Source of the DNA: Anaerolineales bacterium | Lineage (GTDB): Bacteria; Chloroflexota; Anaerolineae; Anaerolineales; Villigracilaceae | Direction: 5' to 3' | Length of the DNA stretch: 64,000 bases | Assembly: GCA_020634885.1 (NCBI GenBank) | Contig: JACKAW010000001.1 | Span: 124,001 to 188,000, forward strand | Part shown: piece by piece, positions 19,041 through 28,270 of the stretch | Layout of the letters: each line of letters starts with the position of its first letter | Position numbering within the stretch: position 1 is the stretch's first letter | Translations under genes and position numbers: made by a program | Notes under the pieces: model-generated | The model's database searches: none | The model's input: only the letters and a program-made list of their open reading frames with translations | Told to the model about the DNA's origin: nothing

Positions 19041-20735
19041 TCAAACCCGTTGATTTTTACTGTTTGCTGGATTTTCATCATTGGCATTGCCCAATAGGTG
19101 GAATGTAATTGCCACATTACCCATGGATTGACCCAGCTCCTGTACAGTTTCACGAATGATCGCATCTCTTGTTGCGGATGCGTTGATTCGTGCGGAAATA
19201 TCTGATACTAGCGATTCGCGTGATGCTCGTTGTTGAGATTCACGATAAAGACGGGCGCTTTCCAATGCGCCGCTTAACTGGTCTGAAAGTGCGATTGCAA
19301 GATTGGTTTCGTCTGTGCTCCAAGCTTCGCTGATTTCAGATTTTTTCAAACGAATGGCTCCTATCACTTGTCCTCGGATTTTAACGGGAACGATGATGCT
19401 GAAGCCATCAGGACTGTGGATCAAGTCTCCAGTTTCAATGGCTTTGGCAATATTGCTTTCTACGGGGGAATTAATATCAAGCTCTGACGTGGCTGGAGTG
19501 GTCGCTAAATAGCCGATCTTTGGCTGGTTGCGTAGTATTTTCCCCCAGGCTTCTCTGCTGAGTTGTCCATAGGTTAAGCGCGCTGCTTCCAGGGCTTTAG
19601 CGGTTTCTTCAAAGAGATTTGCATTTTGAATGGCTACTGCAAGTTGCTCTGCCAAAATCTGTAACGTTTCAATGTCATCTTCAACGAATGCCTGCATTTC
19701 TGTACTTTGAACATCTAGAACTCCTAAATTTTGACCACTGGCAACAAGCGGGAGCGCCATCTCTGATCTGGTTTCTGGGAGGTCGGGATTGTTGAAGTAA
19801 GTAGCATCCGCTCCAACGTCCAGGGCGATGCGCGCTTGCAGGTTTTCTGCAACATATCCTACAATGCCAGTTTCGCCAACTTTCAGGAAATGTTTTTTTT
19901 CCAACATCCGTTTGCCACCTTCACTGTTAGCGGCTGTAAGAATTGCATATTCCTTTCGGTCTTCCAATAAGAAGATGCCTACATGATAGTATCCAAAGTT
20001 TTCGGAAATGAGAATACATGCTTGCTGAAGTAGTTCCGAAAGGTTTCGGTAGGATGTGATTGATTTGCCAACATCTGCTACCGCTTGGAATTGCGCGGTT
20101 CTTCTGTCCAATGCAGAGGTGCGTTCCTGGATACGGTTTTCCAGATTTTCTCTTTCGTGTATGAGTTGATTGAGAGATGAGCGCGCAAACTCTTGTGAAT
20201 TTATGTATTCAGATTGTGTTAAACGGATGCTGTTGATAATTAAAACGGAGAGCATTAGCATTCCTGTAATATCTGAGACCCAGGAGATAAGAGTGCCTGT
20301 GTTACTGCTTTGGCTGGTTATTTCGTAGCCGCCATAAAAAAACATCCAGCCGGCAAGCCCGTATGTGCCAATTGATATGGCTAACATGATGTAGCCTGCC
20401 CGCCATGAAAAAAGGAGACATGCCAGTGTGACGGCGCCAAGCATAAACAATCTTCCGTCGCCTTGAACTCCAGTTTCAGAAATACCTAAAACTGCAATAA
20501 GATACGCAAGGGCAATAAGCGTTGCCGCTTTAAAATTTTCGGGAAGCGGGAGAAAAGTGACGAGCAAGATGATGGCATACAGCAGTATATAAATAGTTAT
20601 ATAGAAAGGCGTATTCTCAAAAAGGGTGCTGGCCAGGGTAATTAACCCGAAGATACAGGCTGCGATCAAGGTGGCACGCAGAAAATTTGAACGCCATTTT
20701 TGATATTTAATTTCAAAATTAACCTGTTGTGTCAT
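19041..20735 (-). CDS. Membrane sensor: multi-TM N-terminus, GAF, degenerate GAF, half-GAF tail
   Basis: 564 residues. About six N-terminal helices (LIAACIFGLITLASTLF to LMLSVLIINSI), coiled coil (LIHERENLENRIQERTSAL), GAF with FGYYHVGIFLLED, GIVGYVAENL, YFNNPDLPETRSEMALPL and LDVQS, second GAF with VPVKIRGQVIGAIRLKKS, tail ISARINASATRDAIIRETV. The ribosome site is not obvious; the gene starts 24 bp after the preceding stop. No catalytic output domain. Same layout as the 541-, 570- and 571-residue paralogues. Confidence 0.88.
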   Translation of the reverse strand: MTQQVNFEIKYQKWRSNFLRATLIAACIFGLITLASTLFENTPFYITIYILLYAIILLVTFLPLPENFKAATLIALAYLIAVLGISETGVQGDGRLFMLGAVTLACLLFSWRAGYIMLAISIGTYGLAGWMFFYGGYEITSQSSNTGTLISWVSDITGMLMLSVLIINSIRLTQSEYINSQEFARSSLNQLIHERENLENRIQERTSALDRRTAQFQAVADVGKSITSYRNLSELLQQACILISENFGYYHVGIFLLEDRKEYAILTAANSEGGKRMLEKKHFLKVGETGIVGYVAENLQARIALDVGADATYFNNPDLPETRSEMALPLVASGQNLGVLDVQSTEMQAFVEDDIETLQILAEQLAVAIQNANLFEETAKALEAARLTYGQLSREAWGKILRNQPKIGYLATTPATSELDINSPVESNIAKAIETGDLIHSPDGFSIIVPVKIRGQVIGAIRLKKSEISEAWSTDETNLAIALSDQLSGALESARLYRESQQRASRESLVSDISARINASATRDAIIRETVQELGQSMGNVAITFHLLGNANDENPANSKNQRV

Positions 20736-20759
20736 GTGAAGGCGCCTGGTGTCCTGTTG

Positions 20760-22385
20760 TTATTGTCTTTCTGAAGAAGATATATCTGTGTGTGCTGATC
20801 CAATAATGATCTCTGCTTCTTTTAGATCGAACACTTTGCGAAGCTCTGTTGCGGCTGTTCGAACAACAGCATCCAAGTCAAGAGTTTCTCGAACATATGT
20901 AGAGAAGTTTGCGATCATCTGATTTCGAAGGGCATTTTTTTGAGCTTCGTCCACGAGGCGGCTGTTTTCCAAGGCAAGAGCTACCTGTACAGATATTTTT
21001 TCTACGATGTCTTGTTCGCGCTCCGACCACTCGTTTGAAATTCCTTTACGTTTCTTTAGTTTGATTTTTCCGATCGTTTGTCCATGTAACACGATGGGGA
21101 TTACATACCCGTCTGTTGACTCAATTCTGTTTTTTGCGAAAATTGGGCGGACGCCAGCTGGCGTGTATTGGTAACCACTTTTATGGCGTCCAGTTAATTT
21201 TGACCAGGTCTTTTTTGTTTGAGCCGTTGCGCTGTTTTCAAGCTGGGCAAGTAGGTTTTTTGTGTCATTTAGTAACCGTACATTATCAAATAGGATGGCT
21301 GTCAAGTCTGCCATGTTCTGTAGTATTTCGGCATCTTGTTTTGAAAATGTATTTGGCTGATCTGAATGTATGTCAATTAATCCGAAAATATTTCCACGGA
21401 TGTTAAGTGGCAAAACAGCCCGTGATCGTGTAAATGGGTGGGCGGTATCTTGAAAGAAATTATTTTCAAGGTCTGATGAAAGAAATACCTGCTCTTTTGC
21501 CGCCGCAATTGTTAATGGATTTTTTTTGTTTGACTCTAAGCGAATGATTTGTCCAATTATTGTCTGATCTGCATCTTTTGATGAGGCTTGAAGATATGCC
21601 GTCTTTTTGTTGTCATCAAGTATGAATATCTTCACTTGATAATATTCAAAGTTGCTTGCAATGAGGTTTGCCGCTTCTGCCAATAAAGATGATGTGTCTT
21701 CTACTTCAGCAATTGCCCTTGTAGTAATGGCTGAAGTACGCAATTGATTCATATGAGACTCAAGGTCAGAGGTTCTTTCCCGTACTTTTTGTTCTAGATT
21801 TAAACGTTCTTTATCAAGTTCTTGTATGGCATTTTCTATGTCTTTGACTGATTTGAAAAAGGCACTTTTGAGCATATTTGCCGCAGTTGTAATGATTGCT
21901 CCTGAAACCAGAAAATTAATAATGTAGTTTCTCCATACTGGCAGTGTGGGTACAGGAGTATTAGGGGCAGATAAACTATGAATTCCCGTTAAATTCAAAA
22001 ATCCTATAACTGTGGTGACAATTAATGCTGTAACAAGAAGGGCGGCATCTGTTTTATTGTCTAATAATAACGAGGCAAGAATTATGGAAGATAATAAAAA
22101 TATATTGCCATCTGCCCAGGGACCCCATGAGGCAATTGCATTAATGCCTATACTTAATGTTGCAGCAAGGAGAAAATATGCTCTGATTGAGTATGGAGCC
22201 GGTAAAAGCGCCAACCCTAGTAATAAGGCGTATAGTGATATGAATAAAATTTTATCGGTGGGTGAGGCGGTTGGGAAGGTTGCACCCAGTAATACAATAC
22301 CGAACACTGCTACGATGCGCAAAATGGATCGAATAAATTGTTCCCGCCAGGTACTCAGGTCAAAAGTGGAAGCTGCTTTATTCAT
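20760..22385 (-). CDS. Membrane sensor: multi-TM N-terminus, divergent GAF, degenerate GAF, half-GAF tail
   Basis: 541 residues from ATG 22385 (MNKAASTFDLSTW). The frame is open 44 codons further upstream into the preceding gene, but that part is a shadow; the chosen start overlaps the previous stop by only 8 bp. About six helices, coiled coil, then a diverged GAF: FEYYQVKIFILDD and HPFTRSRAVLPLNIRG remain, but GIVGYV and FNNPDLP are lost. The second GAF has VIPIVLHGQTIGKIKLKK and ALALENSRLV; the tail reads VRETLDLDAVVRTAATEL. The loss of the consensus suggests a different or absent GAF ligand. No output domain. Confidence 0.87.
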   Translation of the reverse strand: MNKAASTFDLSTWREQFIRSILRIVAVFGIVLLGATFPTASPTDKILFISLYALLLGLALLPAPYSIRAYFLLAATLSIGINAIASWGPWADGNIFLLSSIILASLLLDNKTDAALLVTALIVTTVIGFLNLTGIHSLSAPNTPVPTLPVWRNYIINFLVSGAIITTAANMLKSAFFKSVKDIENAIQELDKERLNLEQKVRERTSDLESHMNQLRTSAITTRAIAEVEDTSSLLAEAANLIASNFEYYQVKIFILDDNKKTAYLQASSKDADQTIIGQIIRLESNKKNPLTIAAAKEQVFLSSDLENNFFQDTAHPFTRSRAVLPLNIRGNIFGLIDIHSDQPNTFSKQDAEILQNMADLTAILFDNVRLLNDTKNLLAQLENSATAQTKKTWSKLTGRHKSGYQYTPAGVRPIFAKNRIESTDGYVIPIVLHGQTIGKIKLKKRKGISNEWSEREQDIVEKISVQVALALENSRLVDEAQKNALRNQMIANFSTYVRETLDLDAVVRTAATELRKVFDLKEAEIIIGSAHTDISSSERQ

Positions 22386-23967
22386 CGTTGTCCAGCCCTT
22401 CCATTGATACTTCAATCTCGACTTCGGCTGCTTCAAGATTTCGCCCAATCTCGCGGACAGTAGTTTGCAGAATGCCGTCCATATTTTGCGCAGACCAAAT
22501 CTTTGAAATGATCTCATTTGTCAGGCGTTCTTGCGAGGCAGTTACTTGACTGTTCTCGACAAGGCGAGCATTTTCTAGCGCCAGACTTGCTTGCGCTGCT
22601 ATGGCTTCAATAAGGTTTTTTTGCTCGGTTGTCCACTCAACATGCCCGGCAGCCTGAACCTGACCAATGATTTGCCTCCTTAATGTGAGGGGGATCTCAA
22701 GTATGTTTTGATCCGATTCTTCGTTATCGCCAATGGCATAATTTAAAGATTTTTCAGAGGTGACTGCGCTCCATGCAGATTCAAGATATTGCCTTTGAGT
22801 TGCTCTCATTTCAGCAATGCTTTTTTGAGCCTCTTGATACAAACGTGAGTTTTCGATGGCAATGGCAATCCCATTTGCCATGTTTTGATAAGCGTCCAGG
22901 TCTTGAGGAAGGAACTCGTGCTCTTTTGAGGAATGCATTTCCACAACACCCAGAGCAAAATCACCAACAACAAGAGGCACTACGATCAATGAACGGGTGT
23001 ATGGAAACATCGGGTTTTCAAGTTTGATCAGGTCTTGATTATTGATGATCTGACCTGCTTTTGAACGTATTACTTGGGCTACTATATTCTTGCTGTTTAT
23101 TATATTGTGGCGGATTCTCCGCTCTTTTAGCACTTTGCTGATCTCGCCAATGGCTTCCTTGAGCTCCACCCACTGCCCAGACGAGTCTGTGAGGTAAATT
23201 GCGGTGTAATAAAAGTCAAATTCAAATTGAATAAACTTAGCTGCAAAAGGAAGAATGTCATTAACATCAAGGATTGCAGAAACTGCGCGCCCAACCTCAT
23301 TGATTCTCCGTAGTTGAACTGTGCGCTCTTCAACTCTTCGCTCAAGAGTAGTACTTTGTTCTTCGAGCGTTTTTAAGATTACATCCGCATTTTTTTGAGT
23401 TTCTGAGAATTGATTTTCAAGCTGCCGAAACCCGAATATTATTACACTGCCGAACATAATCAATGCAACGATGGCGCTGATCCAATCCTGAATGGTGGCA
23501 GGCGTTGCAAATTTATTCAGTGTTACAAACTGCCCGCTTAACATAAGCCAACCAATCAACACATACGTAACGATGCTGAATCCGATTGAGACAATACCCG
23601 CCCGTGGCGAATGCAGCATGGTGGAAAAAACCACAAGCGCGAGAAAGAAGAAGAGGCTGTCACCAAGAACGCCAAGGCTGATAAGCTCACCGAAAGCGAG
23701 TACGAAAACACTAAGTAGAAACACCGATATCCGTATGGTGTATGAAAAACTAAGAACGGTTACAACACCAACTAATAAATAAGTTGAGACAAAAATACCA
23801 TCGATCAAGGCGCTGCTTGAAGCGATGATCGCGGGGAATAACGCGATACCGCCGAATACCAGGATGCCCAAAAGTAATGGAACAATAAATTTTTCACGCC
23901 ATAGCCTGTAAACATTTTCGGTTTCAATCTGTTGCAGGGATGAGGGAGTTGGAGTTTGATATTTCAT
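22378..23967 (-). CDS. Membrane sensor: multi-TM N-terminus, divergent GAF, degenerate GAF, half-GAF tail
   Basis: 529 residues, the shortest sensor of the set. About six helices (IVPLLLGILVFGGIALF to LIMFGSVIIFGF), coiled coil (LERRVEERTVQLRRINEVG), a diverged GAF keeping FDFYYTAIYLTD and NPMFPYTRSLIVVPLVVG but not GIVGYV, a compact second GAF (IPLTLRRQIIGQVQAAG; ALENARLV) and the tail IISKIWSAQNMDGILQTTV. GAAGGG lies upstream of ATG 23967, 3 bp after the five-GAF gene. With the 541-residue neighbour it forms a divergent pair within the family. No output domain. Confidence 0.87.
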   Translation of the reverse strand: MKYQTPTPSSLQQIETENVYRLWREKFIVPLLLGILVFGGIALFPAIIASSSALIDGIFVSTYLLVGVVTVLSFSYTIRISVFLLSVFVLAFGELISLGVLGDSLFFFLALVVFSTMLHSPRAGIVSIGFSIVTYVLIGWLMLSGQFVTLNKFATPATIQDWISAIVALIMFGSVIIFGFRQLENQFSETQKNADVILKTLEEQSTTLERRVEERTVQLRRINEVGRAVSAILDVNDILPFAAKFIQFEFDFYYTAIYLTDSSGQWVELKEAIGEISKVLKERRIRHNIINSKNIVAQVIRSKAGQIINNQDLIKLENPMFPYTRSLIVVPLVVGDFALGVVEMHSSKEHEFLPQDLDAYQNMANGIAIAIENSRLYQEAQKSIAEMRATQRQYLESAWSAVTSEKSLNYAIGDNEESDQNILEIPLTLRRQIIGQVQAAGHVEWTTEQKNLIEAIAAQASLALENARLVENSQVTASQERLTNEIISKIWSAQNMDGILQTTVREIGRNLEAAEVEIEVSMEGLDNDE

Positions 23968-23970
23968 TTT

Positions 23971-26900
23971 TTACCCTTCCTCGTCCGTCAACTTGGCGGT
24001 ATTCGGTTTGATTTGAATTTTTGTGTGTTTGGCGCCTGTCACTCGTACGATTTCGCTTACGGTTGTATGTAAAATGGATTGAATATCTGTAGAGCGGCGT
24101 ATTTTGGTGGAGATTTCGTTAATGAGACGTTCACGCTCTGACTGCGCCCTGATTTGTTCCAATAACCGGGCATTGGCAATGATCGCAGCAAGACTGCCAC
24201 CAAGAGTTCCCAGCATTTCTTCATCGTTTTCAGAGTATGCGTCAGTTTGCTCACTTTCTACATTTATTACGCCCAAAATCTCGTTGCGATAGACTAAAGG
24301 GATTGCAAGTTCAGATTTTGTATTCGGACTGGTTTCAATATACCGTGGATCTTCATGTACATCGCGCAGGCGAAGCGGACGTCTATGAGCTGCAGCCCAA
24401 CCTGTAACACCTTGCCCGATTTCAACTCTCATTTTGCTGATATCTTCTGCGTAACCAATGGATGCTTTAACTTCAAGTGTTTTTTTATCGTGATCTAAAA
24501 GCATGATGATTACACGGTCTCCACCTAATGTCACTTGAAGTCCGCTAACCGCGCTTTCCAAAGCTTCTTCCAGCGTAGTGCCTGATGCAGCAGATGAAGT
24601 AATATGGTGAAGCAGGCGGTGCTGAGAAAGATGTTCTTGCGTTTCTGCAAATAACTCTGAATTTTCTACAGCAATTGCAAGTTGGTCCGCCAATATTCCC
24701 AGGCTTTTCATATTATCTTCTGTGAAGGCGTAGGGGGTTGTACTTTGTACGTCTAGAATTCCCAATACACGGTCGGAAACCTTTAGAGGGATGGCGGCTT
24801 CTGCTTTGGTTTCGGGGAGAAGCGGGTTTGGGTAGTAGGTTACATCTTTGGTTGTATCGCTGATAATGAGCGCTTCGCCTTTTCCACTGGCGTAACCAAC
24901 AATGGACTTTGAACCAACACCGATCTTATATCCTTGCCGCTTCATTTGAATGCCGGCTTCACCAGTCGCTTCACGGATTACTGCGAACTCCCGGGGTTGA
25001 TCCAAAAGGAAAATACCTGCATGATAGAAATTAAAATGCTCACGGATAAGGTTCACTGCTTTATAAAGCAATTCATCAAGGTTTAGGTATCCGTTAATGT
25101 CGCGGGCAATTTCGGCGGCTGCTTCAACTTGAATGGCTTTTTTCTTGGTTTCTTCAATGAGTTGGGTATTTTTAATAACACCAGCTACTTGCCCTGTGAT
25201 GGTCGTGAAGAATTTCAGGTCATCTTCATCAAATGCGCCTTCGTTTTCTACATCTTGAATGATTAAAGCGCCGATAACCTCACCCTGAACAATCAAGGGG
25301 GCACCCAACCAGGATTTTGCCGGTTTTCCTACGATCTTTGCGCCTAATTCTGCCGACTTTTTTTCTGTATCTTTTACCAACATCAATGGTTGGCGGGTTT
25401 TCAATAAAATAGATGTTAACCCTTCACCAAGTGGGAATGGCGGGATGGATTGTATTTTTCCGAGTTCGTAGCTGAATGGAATGTGGATGGTGTTGTCATT
25501 AACGTTATATAGGGCAACGATCAAGTTGTAGTCGCCAATGATTTGCTGAATCTTACTGTGCAGTGAACTATAGAACACAGTGACATCCGAAGCTGAAGCC
25601 GTCAATTCATTTATGGATGCAATCGCTTCGACTTCTTTCAAGTGTTTTTCTGTTTCTGATAGAGCCTGTACCCTTTGCAGGGTAACTGACATAAGATCAG
25701 CAAGGTTTTCATATGGCTGAAGTTCAATCGCCGAAAGGCTTTTCTGCCGCGAGCCAATGAATAATACGGCTTCTAAAACATTTACGCTTTGTACTGGGAT
25801 GAAAACGCCATTCAGCATCCCCAATCCTCTCAAAAGGTCTTTTAGCTCTTTCGGGGCGTCTGCGCTTGTGCTTGATATTGTTATCGTCCCATGTGCCAGA
25901 TAGGAAGCGATATCTTGGGTGTTGGCGTGAATACCGTGTCTTATCATATGATCTGGCACTTCATTTTGAAATGCCCCGGCAATAGCTGTCACGCTTAATT
26001 GATCTTCATGCGGCTCTAATAATAAGACAGGGTAGGGGGCTCCTTTAACTATTTGCTCACTAACCCGTAATGTTTCTTCTTTTGTCCTGGCATCAGCAAT
26101 TAAACGACTGGATCGATAGAGACGATCCAGTTCTTTAAAATTGACCTGGCTGGTTTCGACCAACAAGTTGGTTTGCATGGCTGTTGCCAGTTGACTCGCC
26201 AACGTTTGCAGCATAATCAAGGAGTCTGGTCCGAAATCTCCGGGCTGGGTGCTTTGAATATCTAATACGCCAAGTACATAGTCTCCCAGCGCGATCGGGA
26301 CGCAGGCTTCAGAACGCGTTTCAGGGAGAATTTCGTCGGTAAGGTGAAGTTCTTCTTCTGTGAGGTCAGATGCAATACGAGGTTTATTGTGTATTGCAAC
26401 CCACCCGATCAGAGAATCAGATGTGACTGGTTGGCTGTATTTTTGTTCGGGCTGTCTTTGGCTGACTGAACCATACCTGCATTTCAATTCAATATTTTTG
26501 CCGCTTCTATCTAATAGAAAAATGCTGCTTTGATAAAAGTTAAACTGTTGGACAAGAAGTTCAACAGTTTTTTGCATCATTTCGTCTATGTTGGAAATAT
26601 TATTAATGCTTTGCGCCACTTCGGCAGCGGTGCGGACCTGGAGTGTGCGTTCTTCCACTTTTTGTTCAAGTAAGTGGTATTGACCTTCTATTTGCTCTGC
26701 CAGCCTATTAAAAGCTTTGCCAAGCAAATAGATCTCATTGTTGGAATTGAGCTCACTTGCACGGGCTTCTCTGTCGCCTTCAGAAAACTTTTTAGTGACC
26801 ACTAAGAGCGATTGTAAGGGGCGTACAACTTGCTGTACTCCAAAATACAAGACGATACCCATTGCGATCAAGGATCCTGCAAAAAGCGCAATGGTGAATG

Positions 26901-27792
26901 GCGCAAGGCTGTTTATATCGGCGTAAACAATTTCAGAACTAACGGCTAATATAACTACGCCTTGAAGCGCTGGGACCCATTCCCCTTGGGCAAGGTACCT
27001 TTCACCATCAATAAGTGACAGGTTGAGTTTTACAGGCGAATCTGTTTTTTTTGTGAAAATTGAACCGATTTTTTCTGTTGAGCTATTTTCTGCTTCAACA
27101 GATATATATTCACCGGTTTCTTTTATCAGGATAAGCTCACCCTCTGAAGAGGCGATAAATGCCTGGGAATAGGGATCAAGCCCAACGAAAGGTTGAACCG
27201 TGTTTTTTAACTCATCCCCACTTGTTAATCCGATGAGCATTCCTGTTTTTTTGCCGTCGTCTGAGGCGTATCTGATGTATGAAACAAGAACGGGTTCGTT
27301 CTCAATAAATGGAGGAAAACTGCCCAGCAAAATACTTTCAGATGCAGACCCGTCAACTGGGCTGAACTCAATTTGGGCGCCCTGCCATGAACGCTCACTG
27401 GCAAGTAACACATCGCCAGCATTGGAGAGGACTATATAGTGACTAAAACCGTTCGCTCCTCCTTCATTGTTTGCCAGAAGGCTGCTGTCGAGCAGGGAGG
27501 GGGTTGCCAAAAAGTTTTCACTGTTCGGGTTTGACAATTGATCTTGCAAAAGCTGGTGTTTGTACAGTATATGTTGTTCAATCAGACCCGCCTGATTTGA
27601 CAAGAGGCTCTTGAGATGCCTGTCAGATTGTTGTTCAAGCAACCCGCGTGCCCGGATATACGCCCCTCCCGCCATGAGTGCAAGCGGAATTAACGTAAAG
27701 AGCAAGAGGGTTCTTACCAATGACCTTGTGAGGCTGCCCTTGATCTTCGCTGTTTTTTTTTCATGTTCGAACGGCGATACGGTGTTTGCCAT
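23971..27792 (-). CDS. Large membrane protein with HAMP and five GAF domains plus half-GAF tail
   Basis: 1273 residues. TM1 about 28-50, an exported region of about 240 residues (sensor type not recognised), TM2 (IALFAGSLIAMGIVLYFGV), HAMP and coiled coil. Five GAF-like domains follow: GAF1 with FNFYQSSIFLLD and LPETRSEACVPI; a divergent GAF2 (VLLLEPHEDQLSV); GAF3 with WLGAPLIVQGEVIGALIIQD; GAF4 with FNFYHAGIFLLD and LLPETKAEAAIPL; GAF5 with GVTGWAAAHRRPLRLRDV and TKSELAIPLVYRNEILGVINVES. The shared tail ISTKIRRSTDIQSILHTTV closes it. No output domain. It is the first sensor transcribed and could act as a scaffold for the smaller GAF proteins (inference). Confidence 0.9.
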   Translation of the reverse strand: MANTVSPFEHEKKTAKIKGSLTRSLVRTLLLFTLIPLALMAGGAYIRARGLLEQQSDRHLKSLLSNQAGLIEQHILYKHQLLQDQLSNPNSENFLATPSLLDSSLLANNEGGANGFSHYIVLSNAGDVLLASERSWQGAQIEFSPVDGSASESILLGSFPPFIENEPVLVSYIRYASDDGKKTGMLIGLTSGDELKNTVQPFVGLDPYSQAFIASSEGELILIKETGEYISVEAENSSTEKIGSIFTKKTDSPVKLNLSLIDGERYLAQGEWVPALQGVVILAVSSEIVYADINSLAPFTIALFAGSLIAMGIVLYFGVQQVVRPLQSLLVVTKKFSEGDREARASELNSNNEIYLLGKAFNRLAEQIEGQYHLLEQKVEERTLQVRTAAEVAQSINNISNIDEMMQKTVELLVQQFNFYQSSIFLLDRSGKNIELKCRYGSVSQRQPEQKYSQPVTSDSLIGWVAIHNKPRIASDLTEEELHLTDEILPETRSEACVPIALGDYVLGVLDIQSTQPGDFGPDSLIMLQTLASQLATAMQTNLLVETSQVNFKELDRLYRSSRLIADARTKEETLRVSEQIVKGAPYPVLLLEPHEDQLSVTAIAGAFQNEVPDHMIRHGIHANTQDIASYLAHGTITISSTSADAPKELKDLLRGLGMLNGVFIPVQSVNVLEAVLFIGSRQKSLSAIELQPYENLADLMSVTLQRVQALSETEKHLKEVEAIASINELTASASDVTVFYSSLHSKIQQIIGDYNLIVALYNVNDNTIHIPFSYELGKIQSIPPFPLGEGLTSILLKTRQPLMLVKDTEKKSAELGAKIVGKPAKSWLGAPLIVQGEVIGALIIQDVENEGAFDEDDLKFFTTITGQVAGVIKNTQLIEETKKKAIQVEAAAEIARDINGYLNLDELLYKAVNLIREHFNFYHAGIFLLDQPREFAVIREATGEAGIQMKRQGYKIGVGSKSIVGYASGKGEALIISDTTKDVTYYPNPLLPETKAEAAIPLKVSDRVLGILDVQSTTPYAFTEDNMKSLGILADQLAIAVENSELFAETQEHLSQHRLLHHITSSAASGTTLEEALESAVSGLQVTLGGDRVIIMLLDHDKKTLEVKASIGYAEDISKMRVEIGQGVTGWAAAHRRPLRLRDVHEDPRYIETSPNTKSELAIPLVYRNEILGVINVESEQTDAYSENDEEMLGTLGGSLAAIIANARLLEQIRAQSERERLINEISTKIRRSTDIQSILHTTVSEIVRVTGAKHTKIQIKPNTAKLTDEEG

Positions 27793-27811
27793 TAGTCGTT
27801 ATAAGCGTGAA

Positions 27812-28270
27812 TTAACTGAATTCCCAAACCGGTTCACTGTTTAAAATTCTACGGATCTGGTCAGGGAAACGATCAGGGTCGAGTGGTTTGCCGAGAAATC
27901 CATCAAACCCCGAATCCTTTGCTTTTTTCATTTGCTCCTGGCTGGCTTCAGCCGTTACTGCAATGATGGGGACTGATTTAAATCGCTCTGATGCGCGGAT
28001 CTTTTTTAATGCGCCATATCCATCTTCGTATGGAAGGCGGATATCCATTAATATCAAGTCAAGGCGGGGGAGGGTGTCTGCATATTCGACAACTTCATAC
28101 CCTGAAGTTTTCCACTCGCAATGAATACCAAGGTAGCCAAGCATGCGGGCAATTAAAACAAAATTGGAGACGTTATCTTCAACAACCAGCACAGCCGCAT
28201 CTTTTGGTATTGTTGGCTTGCGAATGGGTTGGGTATCAGAAACGGCAGGGGGGTGTTCTTGATCAGACAT
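27812..28270 (-). CDS. Single-domain response regulator (receiver only)
   Basis: 152 residues from ATG 28270, chosen because GAGGAGATCAA lies just upstream; the longer open frame into the neighbouring gene is a shadow. A Pro-rich leader of about 25 residues precedes one receiver domain: acidic pair Glu31-Asp32 in VLVVEDN, acceptor Asp76 in LILMDIRLP, Thr in AVTAEAS, Lys in GKPLDP. No DNA-binding or enzymatic output, as in CheY/DivK/Spo0F-type relay proteins. It overlaps the preceding receiver gene by 8 bp and lies 19 bp before the five-GAF gene. A likely phosphotransfer partner is the hybrid kinase at the far end of the run. Confidence 0.92.
   Translation of the reverse strand: MSDQEHPPAVSDTQPIRKPTIPKDAAVLVVEDNVSNFVLIARMLGYLGIHCEWKTSGYEVVEYADTLPRLDLILMDIRLPYEDGYGALKKIRASERFKSVPIIAVTAEASQEQMKKAKDSGFDGFLGKPLDPDRFPDQIRRILNSEPVWEFS

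Noticed and set aside
22386..22517. 44-codon upstream extension of the 541-aa sensor
   Set aside because: It lies fully inside the 529-aa sensor gene in another frame, and ATG 22385 gives the short 8-bp overlap typical of this operon.
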